From Gammaproteobacteria bacterium (GTDB taxonomy: Bacteria > Pseudomonadota > Gammaproteobacteria > Arenicellales > UBA868): 62,388 nt of DNA. The notes beneath the pieces are model-generated. The model saw only the letters and a program-made list of their open reading frames with translations. It searched no databases and was not told the origin of the DNA. The stretch spans positions 171,534 through 233,921 of the forward strand of contig JAKUQR010000003.1 in the NCBI GenBank assembly GCA_022450155.1, read 5' to 3'. The position numbers and the translations under genes were made by a program. Positions 56,728 through 62,388 of the stretch are shown here, one piece after another (position 1 is the first letter of the stretch; the number at the start of each line of letters is the position of its first letter).

Positions 56728-56782
56728 TGGCGCGCCCGGAGGGACTCGAACCCCCGACCACCTGGTTCGAAGCCAGGTACTC
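56728..56782 (-). repeat. tRNA-Arg(UCG) 3' fragment, att2
   Basis: This 55-base fragment is identical in the tRNA part to the copy at 60169. The anticodon stem (CCTGG/CCAGG), 5-base variable loop, T-arm and acceptor 3' strand with CCA are intact, but the tRNA 5' half is missing. To its left is CCTTGATTTA, also found left of att3. Confidence 0.92.
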
Positions 56783-56901
56783 AAAAGCGCACTTAAATCT
56801 ATAAATACAGGGATTATTGTAAACGAAGGTTCCCAAATGAATCAGAATTTCTAAGAGTTTTACTACTACTGTTAGAGGTTTCTCTAATTCTTTTGGGAAC
56901 T

Positions 56902-56988
56902 TTATGGGGCTACGACTGTTGGGTTTAATCTGTAGTATTTGGCAGTAGTTGAAGTGTCGGCATGACCGAGCATCTTGGATGCTTCATC
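56902..56988 (-). pseudogene. integrase C-terminal remnant next to att2
   Basis: Translation gives [20 protein letters not shown], then LNPTVVAP and a stop at 56902. It is the same integrase tail as at 54145 and 60324, with LGH and the catalytic Tyr kept. The remnant begins within three codons of the acdS stop (56984), so an illegitimate junction joined acdS to the integrase. Confidence 0.85.
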
Positions 56989-58003
56989 CATTTCTATAGG
57001 TATAACTATATCCATTTAATGCTGGCGCACCACCAAGATGGGCATACAAAACTTTTGAGCCAGAGGGAAAGTAACCTTTGCCGATGAGATCAATCATACC
57101 TTGCATTGACTTCCCCTCATAAACAGGGTCAGTGATCATCGCCTCCATTCTGGCTGCAAGTCGAATTGCATCATTCGTTTTATCACTAGGTACGCCATAA
57201 CCTGGGTAGGCGTAATCTGGATTTATGTGAACATCTTTGTCAGTGATTTCTTGCCCTAACTCAATTAGCTTCGCAGTGTTTTTTGCTATTTTCGTAACCT
57301 GTGTCCTGGTCTGATCAATTGTCCCTGATGCATCAATACCAATGACTTGGCCTGAGCGCCCGTCGGCCTTAAATCCAACAATCATTCCCGCATGAGTTGA
57401 TCCGGTCACTACACAAACGACGACATAATCGAACTGAAAACCGAGTTCTTTCTCTTGTATTCTCACTTCATCAGCAAACGCAACATATCCGAGTCCGCCA
57501 TATTTATGGACCGACGCACCCGCGGGGATACCGTACGGTATTCCACCTTCTGCTCTAACTGACTCAATTGCTTCTTGCCAGCTTTCTCTAATCCCGATAT
57601 CAAACCCATCGTCCACGATGCGAGAATCAGCTCCCATTAGTCGGGTCAGGAGAATATTTCCTACACGATCATAAACCGCGTCATCATGTGGCACCCAGCT
57701 TTCCTGTACCAGCCGACATTTCATACCGATTTTCGCAGCTGTAGCTGCAACCATACGAGTATGATTGGATTGCACACCGCCTATGGATACTAGCGTATCG
57801 GCTCCGGAAGCCAGCGCATCAGGCACAATGAATTCTAATTTCCGCAATTTATTCCCTCCCATTGCGAGGCCCGAATTGCAATCATCCCGCTTTGCGTAAA
57901 TCTTAACGCTGCCGCCACAGGCGTTTGTAAGTCTGGGCAAGTACTCAATGGGTGTGGGGCCAAACGTTAATGGATAACGCTCAAATTTTTCGGTTAAATT
58001 CAT
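56984..58003 (-). CDS. acdS: 1-aminocyclopropane-1-carboxylate (ACC) deaminase
   Basis: AcdS opens ACC, the plant ethylene precursor, to 2-oxobutyrate and ammonia. The 339-residue protein follows known AcdS closely: [14 protein letters not shown], the PLP-Lys in [22 protein letters not shown] and the family end [13 protein letters not shown]. The Glu in DPVYEGKSM and Leu in AHLGG, which separate ACC deaminase from D-cysteine desulfhydrase, are both present. It is AT-rich. An inverted repeat AGTCTT/AAGACT lies just upstream (58023-58043). Its stop abuts an integrase remnant. Confidence 0.88.
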   Translation of the reverse strand: MNLTEKFERYPLTFGPTPIEYLPRLTNACGGSVKIYAKRDDCNSGLAMGGNKLRKLEFIVPDALASGADTLVSIGGVQSNHTRMVAATAAKIGMKCRLVQESWVPHDDAVYDRVGNILLTRLMGADSRIVDDGFDIGIRESWQEAIESVRAEGGIPYGIPAGASVHKYGGLGYVAFADEVRIQEKELGFQFDYVVVCVVTGSTHAGMIVGFKADGRSGQVIGIDASGTIDQTRTQVTKIAKNTAKLIELGQEITDKDVHINPDYAYPGYGVPSDKTNDAIRLAARMEAMITDPVYEGKSMQGMIDLIGKGYFPSGSKVLYAHLGGAPALNGYSYTYRNG

Positions 58004-58104
58004 AATTGGTTCTCTAATACCAAGTCTTTACAAGATTAAGACTGCAGCAACCGAAATCTCCCTAATTACAAATAGAGCAATCTAAGAAATACGAGAGTCA
58101 CTGG

Positions 58105-58215
58105 CTATAAAAACAAGGATAAGTCTACAACGAACCTCCCATTTAATTCAGATTGTCTGTAAATTTTACTGCTACCTTTTGGATTAGTTTTTGTTTCAAT
58201 GGGATAAAAGAGCTA
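58105..58215. repeat. integrase-side att-arm scar without tRNA fragment
   Basis: This segment aligns with the arm to the right of att1 (54054-54160) over about 105 bases. Shared blocks are CTATAAAA, GGATAAGTCTAC, CTCCCAT, TTTTACT and TTTTGG, with GGGA and CTACGA near the right end. No tRNA fragment precedes it and no integrase codons can be read after it. It marks another, more eroded insertion inside M2. The remaining gap to 58391 holds the isochorismatase ribosome-binding site CGGAGG and nothing else. Confidence 0.65.
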
Positions 58216-58391
58216 CGATGTATGACTGGTAAGTTAAAGCAACCCAACTGGGTATGGGTACCTAGCGTGGCGCTAAGTGAATTAATACGCGAGATAGTTC
58301 GACAGTGAGAACCGTATCGTGATGCCACCGGATATGGAATTAACTGGTCAACTCCCAAGTAATACTGTCTACAACTATTCGGAGGCCAAGC

Positions 58392-59063
58392 ATGATTGAT
58401 ACAATCGATAGAACAATGTTTCCTGAATTTTCATCACAAAATACAGCCTTACTCGTCATAGACATGAGCCTTGATTTTCTGGCAGATGGAGCTCCATTTG
58501 AAACTCAGGAGGGTCGCCAAATGATGCCAAAGCTAATCAAGTTGATTCGCCGTTGTCGCGAAATCGAGCTTCCTATCATTTATATCAACCATGTACACCA
58601 TCCGGGTGCCAAAGACATGGGAACTCTGGGAAAACGTTTTCCGACAATTCGTCAAGGTAAGGCTTTGCGGGCAGGTAGTGAAGGTGTCCAAATCTGGCCA
58701 GAAATCGCTCCACAAGCGGGTGATATTGTGATGGAGAAAATCCGTCAGTCGGGTTTTATGTATACCAGACTGGAAGCCACACTCAAGGAGTTAGAAGTGA
58801 AAAATATTTTGGTGGCCGGAGTCGCAACTGGAGCCTGCGTCGAGTGTACTGCTCGAGATGCCGTCGCTCGAGATTATTCGGTGATTGTGCTAAGTGATGT
58901 TACCTCGGCATCAGGATTGCCCGATCTTGGATGGGGAGAAGTCGACTCCGACACATTGCAGCGTGTGTTTTTGACAAATTTTGCGTATCACTTTGGCAAG
59001 GTAGCGTCAACCAACGAACTTCTCAACGGTCCTCTTGCTATTACTACTTTAAAACAGGCCTAG
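58392..59063 (+). CDS. isochorismatase-family cysteine hydrolase
   Basis: The 223-residue protein has the Asp-Lys-Cys triad: LLVIDMSLDFLADGA, VMEKIRQSGF and VATGACVECTARDA. Family members hydrolyse isochorismate, nicotinamide, N-carbamoylsarcosine, biuret or ureidoacrylate. A separate EntB-type carrier domain is absent. The ATG follows CGGAGG by six bases. It is AT-rich like acdS. With the amidase in M1 a nitrogen-compound catabolic role is possible, but that is inference. Confidence 0.85.
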   Translation: MIDTIDRTMFPEFSSQNTALLVIDMSLDFLADGAPFETQEGRQMMPKLIKLIRRCREIELPIIYINHVHHPGAKDMGTLGKRFPTIRQGKALRAGSEGVQIWPEIAPQAGDIVMEKIRQSGFMYTRLEATLKELEVKNILVAGVATGACVECTARDAVARDYSVIVLSDVTSASGLPDLGWGEVDSDTLQRVFLTNFAYHFGKVASTNELLNGPLAITTLKQA

Positions 59064-59115
59064 AGCAACAAACTAAATTAATACGGTTGAAACTTAACTT
59101 TTAAGGAGGCAAAAA

Positions 59116-59982
59116 ATGGAGCGCCGGCTCGAGCTTTCAAGTGGTCATAAGGTCTGGACAAAAACTGTGGGTGACGGGCCGGGACTTCCTCTATTGCTGC
59201 TCCATGGCGGCCCCGGCGCCGGGCATGATTACCTGGAACCGCTCGAAGCACTTGGCTCCGACCGTCCGGTGATCTTCTATGACCAGCTCGGCTGTGGAAA
59301 ATCGGAAAAACCCGAAAACCGCGCGTTGTGGACCATCGAACGCTTCGCCGACGAGGTGCAAGAGGTTCGTGACGCACTTGGTTTTGAGCGTTGCCATATC
59401 CTTGGCCAGAGCTGGGGCGGATGGCTCGGTATCGAATATATGCTTCGGCAACCGGCCGGGCTGCAGAGTTTTGTGCTGGCCTCGACCTCATCATCGATCC
59501 CGCAATTCTCCGCCGAATGCGACCGGCTGATTTCCGAGCTGCCGGAAGAGCACAGAAAGGCGCTGGAATACCATGGAGCTCGGGGCGAGTTCGAGCATGA
59601 AGCATATGCTGCGGCGGAGGAGGTTTTTTATGGCCGCCATTTGTGCCGGCTGGAAGAATGGCCGGATTGCATGTTGCGTTCGGTCGAAAATCTGCATCAC
59701 AACACGGTCTATGAATCCATCAACGGACCGAATGAATTCACTACTATCGGAAATCTGCGTTACTGGAACCGCACACCAGATCTGGCTCAGATCAAGACCC
59801 CGGTCCTGATCACCTGTGGTCGCTATGATGAGCTGGGCCCCGCCTGCGCCGCCACGATGCAGGCAGGCATCCCCAACGCAGAGGCAGTGATCTTCGAGGA
59901 ATCAGCCCACGTCGCCCATATCGAAGAGCCAGAAGCCTACAGAAAGCGCGTTTCGGAATTCTTAGCGCGAAATGACGAGTAG
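59116..59982 (+). CDS. alpha/beta hydrolase, proline iminopeptidase type
   Basis: The 288-residue enzyme has the HGGPGAGHDYLEPL oxyanion segment, the nucleophile elbow GQSWGGWLGIEY, the acid in CGRYDELGPA and the His in ESAHVAHIEEP. These are the hallmarks of proline iminopeptidase and related S33 peptidases. AAGGAGG precedes the ATG. The gene is GC-rich, unlike the isochorismatase 52 bases upstream, pointing to separate sources. It is the last gene before att3. Confidence 0.88.
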   Translation: MERRLELSSGHKVWTKTVGDGPGLPLLLLHGGPGAGHDYLEPLEALGSDRPVIFYDQLGCGKSEKPENRALWTIERFADEVQEVRDALGFERCHILGQSWGGWLGIEYMLRQPAGLQSFVLASTSSSIPQFSAECDRLISELPEEHRKALEYHGARGEFEHEAYAAAEEVFYGRHLCRLEEWPDCMLRSVENLHHNTVYESINGPNEFTTIGNLRYWNRTPDLAQIKTPVLITCGRYDELGPACAATMQAGIPNAEAVIFEESAHVAHIEEPEAYRKRVSEFLARNDE

Positions 59983-60051
59983 GGTAACGTCGTTTATGCT
60001 GATTCCCAAATGATAGACAGGGCCTTTTTTACACCGGGGTTGCGGTACTGA

Positions 60052-60073
60052 CGGTAATTACCGTGTACGTCAG
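60052..60073. repeat. 22-nt hairpin motif, second copy
   Basis: The motif includes GGTAATTACC and ACCGTGTACGTCAG. It matches 51176-51197 at 19 of 22 positions. ACGGTAATTACCGT (60051-60064) is a perfect palindrome. It lies in the right arm of M2. Further right, TTATTTGGGAACT occurs twice (60101 and 60120). Confidence 0.4.
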
Positions 60074-60168
60074 CGAGTGTTTCTGCGGCTGACATGGAAT
60101 TTATTTGGGAACTTTTGGCTTATTTGGGAACTCCTAGATTTTCAAATCGCTCTAAGTCCTTGATTTAA

Positions 60169-60223
60169 TGGCGCGCCCGGAGGGACTCGAACCCCCGACC
60201 ACCTGGTTCGAAGCCAGGTACTC
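60169..60223 (-). repeat. tRNA-Arg(UCG) 3' fragment, att3 (left end of the prophage)
   Basis: The tRNA part is identical to att2. As at the other sites, sequence to the right (AAATGCGCACTTCAATCTAT) belongs to the integrase-side arm. The 5' half of the tRNA is absent, so the functional tRNA-Arg must be at the far end of the prophage, outside the window. Confidence 0.92.
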
Positions 60224-60323
60224 AAATGCGCACTTCAATCTATGGTTATCGGCATTATTGCACAACGATTCTCCAATTAATTTTGGAGAATTGAAGAGTA
60301 ATCGCCCAGAAACAGCTAGAACG

Positions 60324-61175
60324 TTAAGAGTTATTGGAGGATAAAGGAGTAACTACGGTGGGCTTCAGTCTGTAGTACTTAGCAGTAGTTGACCTGTCAG
60401 CGTGACCGAGCCTGTCGGCAGCTTCCTGTAAATCCCCTTCAGAGCCAACCAAATTTCTGAGCGACCTCTCTGAGAATCTTATCTCTTTAGGAAACCACTT
60501 CATCCACCTTGCCCACGAGGACGAGAATGCTGTGGTGTATCTACCATTGACGAAGTACAACTTACCTTGCTGCGTATTGAAGAGATGAATAGAGGAGGGC
60601 GGTATAGCTTTTAGCTGGCTAATTACTTTTCTCAGTTCAGGTGTCCACTTATACAACGTAGTTTTACCAGAAGAATCTTCGGTCTTATGATGCGTCACCA
60701 ATAATCCTTCTGATGTTATGTTCCTGACTGTAAGCAGTAACAGATCAACCTGCCTCAAGCCCGTCATCAGCTTCAGCTTTACATAGCATTGCAACCATGG
60801 AACTGCCTTTGGAAGCATGTCTTCAACTTGCTCTATAGACTTAGAGAATGAATCTATCTGAGCAGCAACATCTACCTCTGCTGGAGATGGAACTTCAGGA
60901 GCGAACTTCTGCTCATCAACAATATCCTGCACAATGTCTTGATAATCGTATGTTGTAGGTTTCTCAGGCCAAGTAATACCACCAGTTGCTTCTTGGGTAA
61001 GTAGGTCTTTAGGAGTTCCAAAGGTAATCATTGGAGTACCGTCTGAAAGGCCAATACCCCAGCTGGGTTTCGTAACTTGTGCTGTATACGGTTGTAGTAA
61101 TCCTGTAGTTGGTACTGATATAGGTGCTAGGTAGCTATAACCTAACTCGCACAACCTTCTCTCTTCTTCGTTCAT
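60324..61175 (-). CDS. int: tyrosine recombinase / phage integrase
   Basis: The 283-residue protein has a C-terminal catalytic domain. The first Arg is in LMTGLRQVDLL, a Lys is in VTHHKTEDSSGK, box II reads RSLRN, and LGHAD and the Tyr nucleophile in TTAKYYR follow. The box II His of HxLR is replaced by Arg, and the spacing from LR to LGH is short. The N-terminal part is short and unlike the usual SAM-like core-binding domain. Start is the ATG at 61175, seven bases after AGGAG. It ends 101 bases from att3, as integrases do. Confidence 0.88.
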   Translation of the reverse strand: MNEEERRLCELGYSYLAPISVPTTGLLQPYTAQVTKPSWGIGLSDGTPMITFGTPKDLLTQEATGGITWPEKPTTYDYQDIVQDIVDEQKFAPEVPSPAEVDVAAQIDSFSKSIEQVEDMLPKAVPWLQCYVKLKLMTGLRQVDLLLLTVRNITSEGLLVTHHKTEDSSGKTTLYKWTPELRKVISQLKAIPPSSIHLFNTQQGKLYFVNGRYTTAFSSSWARWMKWFPKEIRFSERSLRNLVGSEGDLQEAADRLGHADRSTTAKYYRLKPTVVTPLSSNNS

Positions 61176-61266
61176 AGTCATTCTCCTTTTGATTGACAAT
61201 AGGGATTCGTGCCGATGCCTGAGCAACAGCTGCTAAATGTAGTAATGGGTTAGTACAGCGAGGGAG

Positions 61267-62388
61267 TCAGCCGATCATATCTAAGAAATTAGTGCCTTCG
61301 ACCTCACGGAGGATGGCAATCGTGTTAGCGGAGGTTTCATCCCAGCTTAACTCGCCTTCAGGACGAGGCTCTCCAAGAACATCTGATCTGAAATTCTGTA
61401 GTGGCTTACCCATCATATGGACAGCGACAAGACATTGCGCAAAATCGATCCGCAAGTCCTGAACGTTGTTAGCATGAACTGCAAATGCGTCGTGTACTGC
61501 TATGACTGGATACTCTGCCTTAGCCACAACCATGTGGGCTAAAGATGCGTCAACACTATGGACGAGGTTGGCTTGCAGCCCTAACTTAACTTCATTGTTA
61601 TGCAGCCTAGGAGTTACATGTCTTGCGCTTAACTGAATTCTTCTACGTCGTTCCTCCTTCGACTTCGGTACTCTAAACTGTATCTTGTCTGTATAGACTG
61701 GTCGGAAGTGAACCTCAAAACCACTCATGGTTGCCCATGCCAATTCTCCATCTTGAGGTAAGCCCCATTGCTCGATTACTTCCTTCATCTCCTTACGGAA
61801 GGTTTTAATTGTCGGCACAACTGCCTCTACTCTGCGGATACCTTCCCTAGCTAGTGCAAGCAGTTGCATATGATGAATGATGTCCGCGTAGGACCATTCC
61901 AACTTTTTATCATCTTTGAGTTCTTTGACCTTCTCGATTGCAGTTTTCTTTGAGTAGACCTGTCTAGCTGCGTCAACCGCATCTTCTTCAGATGGGTTGT
62001 CTATGCTTTCCGACTCTCCCGCAGGTACCCAGTCCTTCAGGAACGGTATTTTTGATAACTCTTCCTCAGCTATCCTCTCTGCGCCTGAGCCATAACATCT
62101 GGGTACAACAATCTTCTTCACGACCTTCCGCTTCTGCGTACCTGAAAGACCAGCTACATACTTATCCTCCCAATCTGTAGCGATCTGGTTATAGAAGTCG
62201 GACTCAACAACAAGGTTACATATCTCTGCTACATCTCTATCCCCATAGAACAATGCTAAGTGCTGTATAACACTGTTCGTCTGGTCTACTTCTATGGGTA
62301 AATGACTAATAAATCCTTTCTTACGGATCATCCGTTTCTTAGTCGTCGCGTCGCGTAACTCCATACAGGCTCTAATAAATAGGAACGG
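61267..62388 (-). CDS. T7-type single-subunit RNA polymerase, C-terminal part (runs off window)
   Basis: The frame is open to the right edge; only about 373 C-terminal residues of some 800-900 are visible. Motif A is LPIEVDQTNSVIQHLALFY (catalytic Asp). Motif B is RKVVKKIVVPRCYGSG with the Lys and Tyr at the T7 spacing. Motif C is VIAVHDAFAVHA with the second Asp, preceded by LVHSVDASLAHMV. Such polymerases transcribe the late genes of autographiviruses. The integrase begins 92 bases downstream. Confidence 0.9.
   Translation of the reverse strand, partial: PFLFIRACMELRDATTKKRMIRKKGFISHLPIEVDQTNSVIQHLALFYGDRDVAEICNLVVESDFYNQIATDWEDKYVAGLSGTQKRKVVKKIVVPRCYGSGAERIAEEELSKIPFLKDWVPAGESESIDNPSEEDAVDAARQVYSKKTAIEKVKELKDDKKLEWSYADIIHHMQLLALAREGIRRVEAVVPTIKTFRKEMKEVIEQWGLPQDGELAWATMSGFEVHFRPVYTDKIQFRVPKSKEERRRRIQLSARHVTPRLHNNEVKLGLQANLVHSVDASLAHMVVAKAEYPVIAVHDAFAVHANNVQDLRIDFAQCLVAVHMMGKPLQNFRSDVLGEPRPEGELSWDETSANTIAILREVEGTNFLDMIG

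Larger units (their letters stand above)
56728..60168. mobile_element. cargo module M2 bounded by tRNA-Arg fragments
   Basis: It begins with the fragment 56728-56782, followed by an integrase-side arm and a C-terminal integrase remnant (56902-56988) fused directly to the 3' end of acdS. A second integrase-side arm scar at 58105 divides it into an acdS half and an isochorismatase/alpha-beta hydrolase half. It ends with CCTTGATTTA before the fragment at 60169. The total is 3.4 kb. No complete integrase is inside. Confidence 0.6.
60169..62388. mobile_element. T7-like temperate prophage, left end (partial)
   Basis: Only the left 2.2 kb is in view: att3, an intact integrase and the C-terminal part of a T7-type RNA polymerase, both on the minus strand and in the order polymerase - integrase - att. 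Pelagiphage- and cyanophage-type temperate autographiviruses carry an integrase near the polymerase gene, but usually in the opposite relative order before permutation. Phage structural genes would lie to the right. Confidence 0.8.

Noticed and set aside
53984-60223. tRNA-Arg genes at the three repeated sites
   Set aside because: Each copy lacks the D-arm and the 5' acceptor strand; they are 3' fragments, so I list them as att repeats, not tRNA genes.
1-62388. CRISPR array, rRNA genes or IS elements with terminal inverted repeats
   Set aside because: No regularly spaced identical repeats, rRNA-like sequence or transposase gene was seen anywhere in the window.

Overview
The window looks like a chromosomal contig from an uncultured, probably marine, gammaproteobacterium with moderate GC. 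The dapB-carA-carB-greA order, the mpl/dsbA/rnd/uup/parC/algC complement and a zur-znuC-znuB operon divergent from znuA all point that way. Reading by eye cannot fix the genus.

Region by region. 1-1,700 is AT-rich and gene-poor: a cold-shock gene and a tiny Lys-rich ORF lie between two ~170 bp imperfect direct repeats. 1.8-20.4 kb is ordinary host chromosome: moeB, a ketopantoate-reductase-like protein, an epimerase/M20/GNAT operon, a beta-hydroxyacid dehydrogenase followed by threonine aldolase, a deacylase/amidase/Nudix operon, parC, a DMT exporter, algC, a Rieske oxygenase with a class III aminotransferase, and a sulfotransferase. 20.4-32.2 kb is housekeeping: dsbA, mpl, rnd, usp, mdh, dapB and carAB-greA. 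A promoter, an Arg-rich leader ORF and an intrinsic terminator lie directly in front of carA and look like an arginine attenuator. 32.2-46.7 kb holds transporters, uup, methyltransferases and a catabolic group (serine hydrolase, SDR, EthD-like protein, enolase-superfamily enzyme, two PhyH dioxygenases). 46.8-49.9 kb is the zinc-uptake locus with a clear Zur box.

The most unusual part is 49,860 to the right edge. Immediately after the znuB stop lies a decayed copy of the 3' part of a tRNA-Arg(UCG) gene on the minus strand. Better copies follow at 53,984, 56,728 and 60,169. None is a whole tRNA: each stops at the D-arm side of the anticodon stem. To the right of the last copy are an intact tyrosine-recombinase gene and a T7-type RNA polymerase gene running off the window, so a temperate T7-like prophage sits there. 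To the right of the two middle copies lie short remnants of the same integrase, only the C-terminus with its catalytic tyrosine, followed by metabolic cargo: an amidase and a hydroxyacid dehydrogenase; an ACC deaminase; an isochorismatase-family hydrolase and an alpha/beta hydrolase. A further integrase-side arm scar without a tRNA fragment lies at 58,105. A motif ATTTGGGAA recurs in both arms.

I read this as an accretion array: successive phage-related elements entered the same tRNA-Arg, each leaving att-int tail-cargo modules of about 3 kb. The modules keep both att arms but lack a complete integrase, so they could be non-autonomous cargo elements moved in trans by the resident phage integrase. 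The layout is seen in the sequence; mobility is inference. The intact tRNA-Arg should lie to the right of the window, beyond the prophage.
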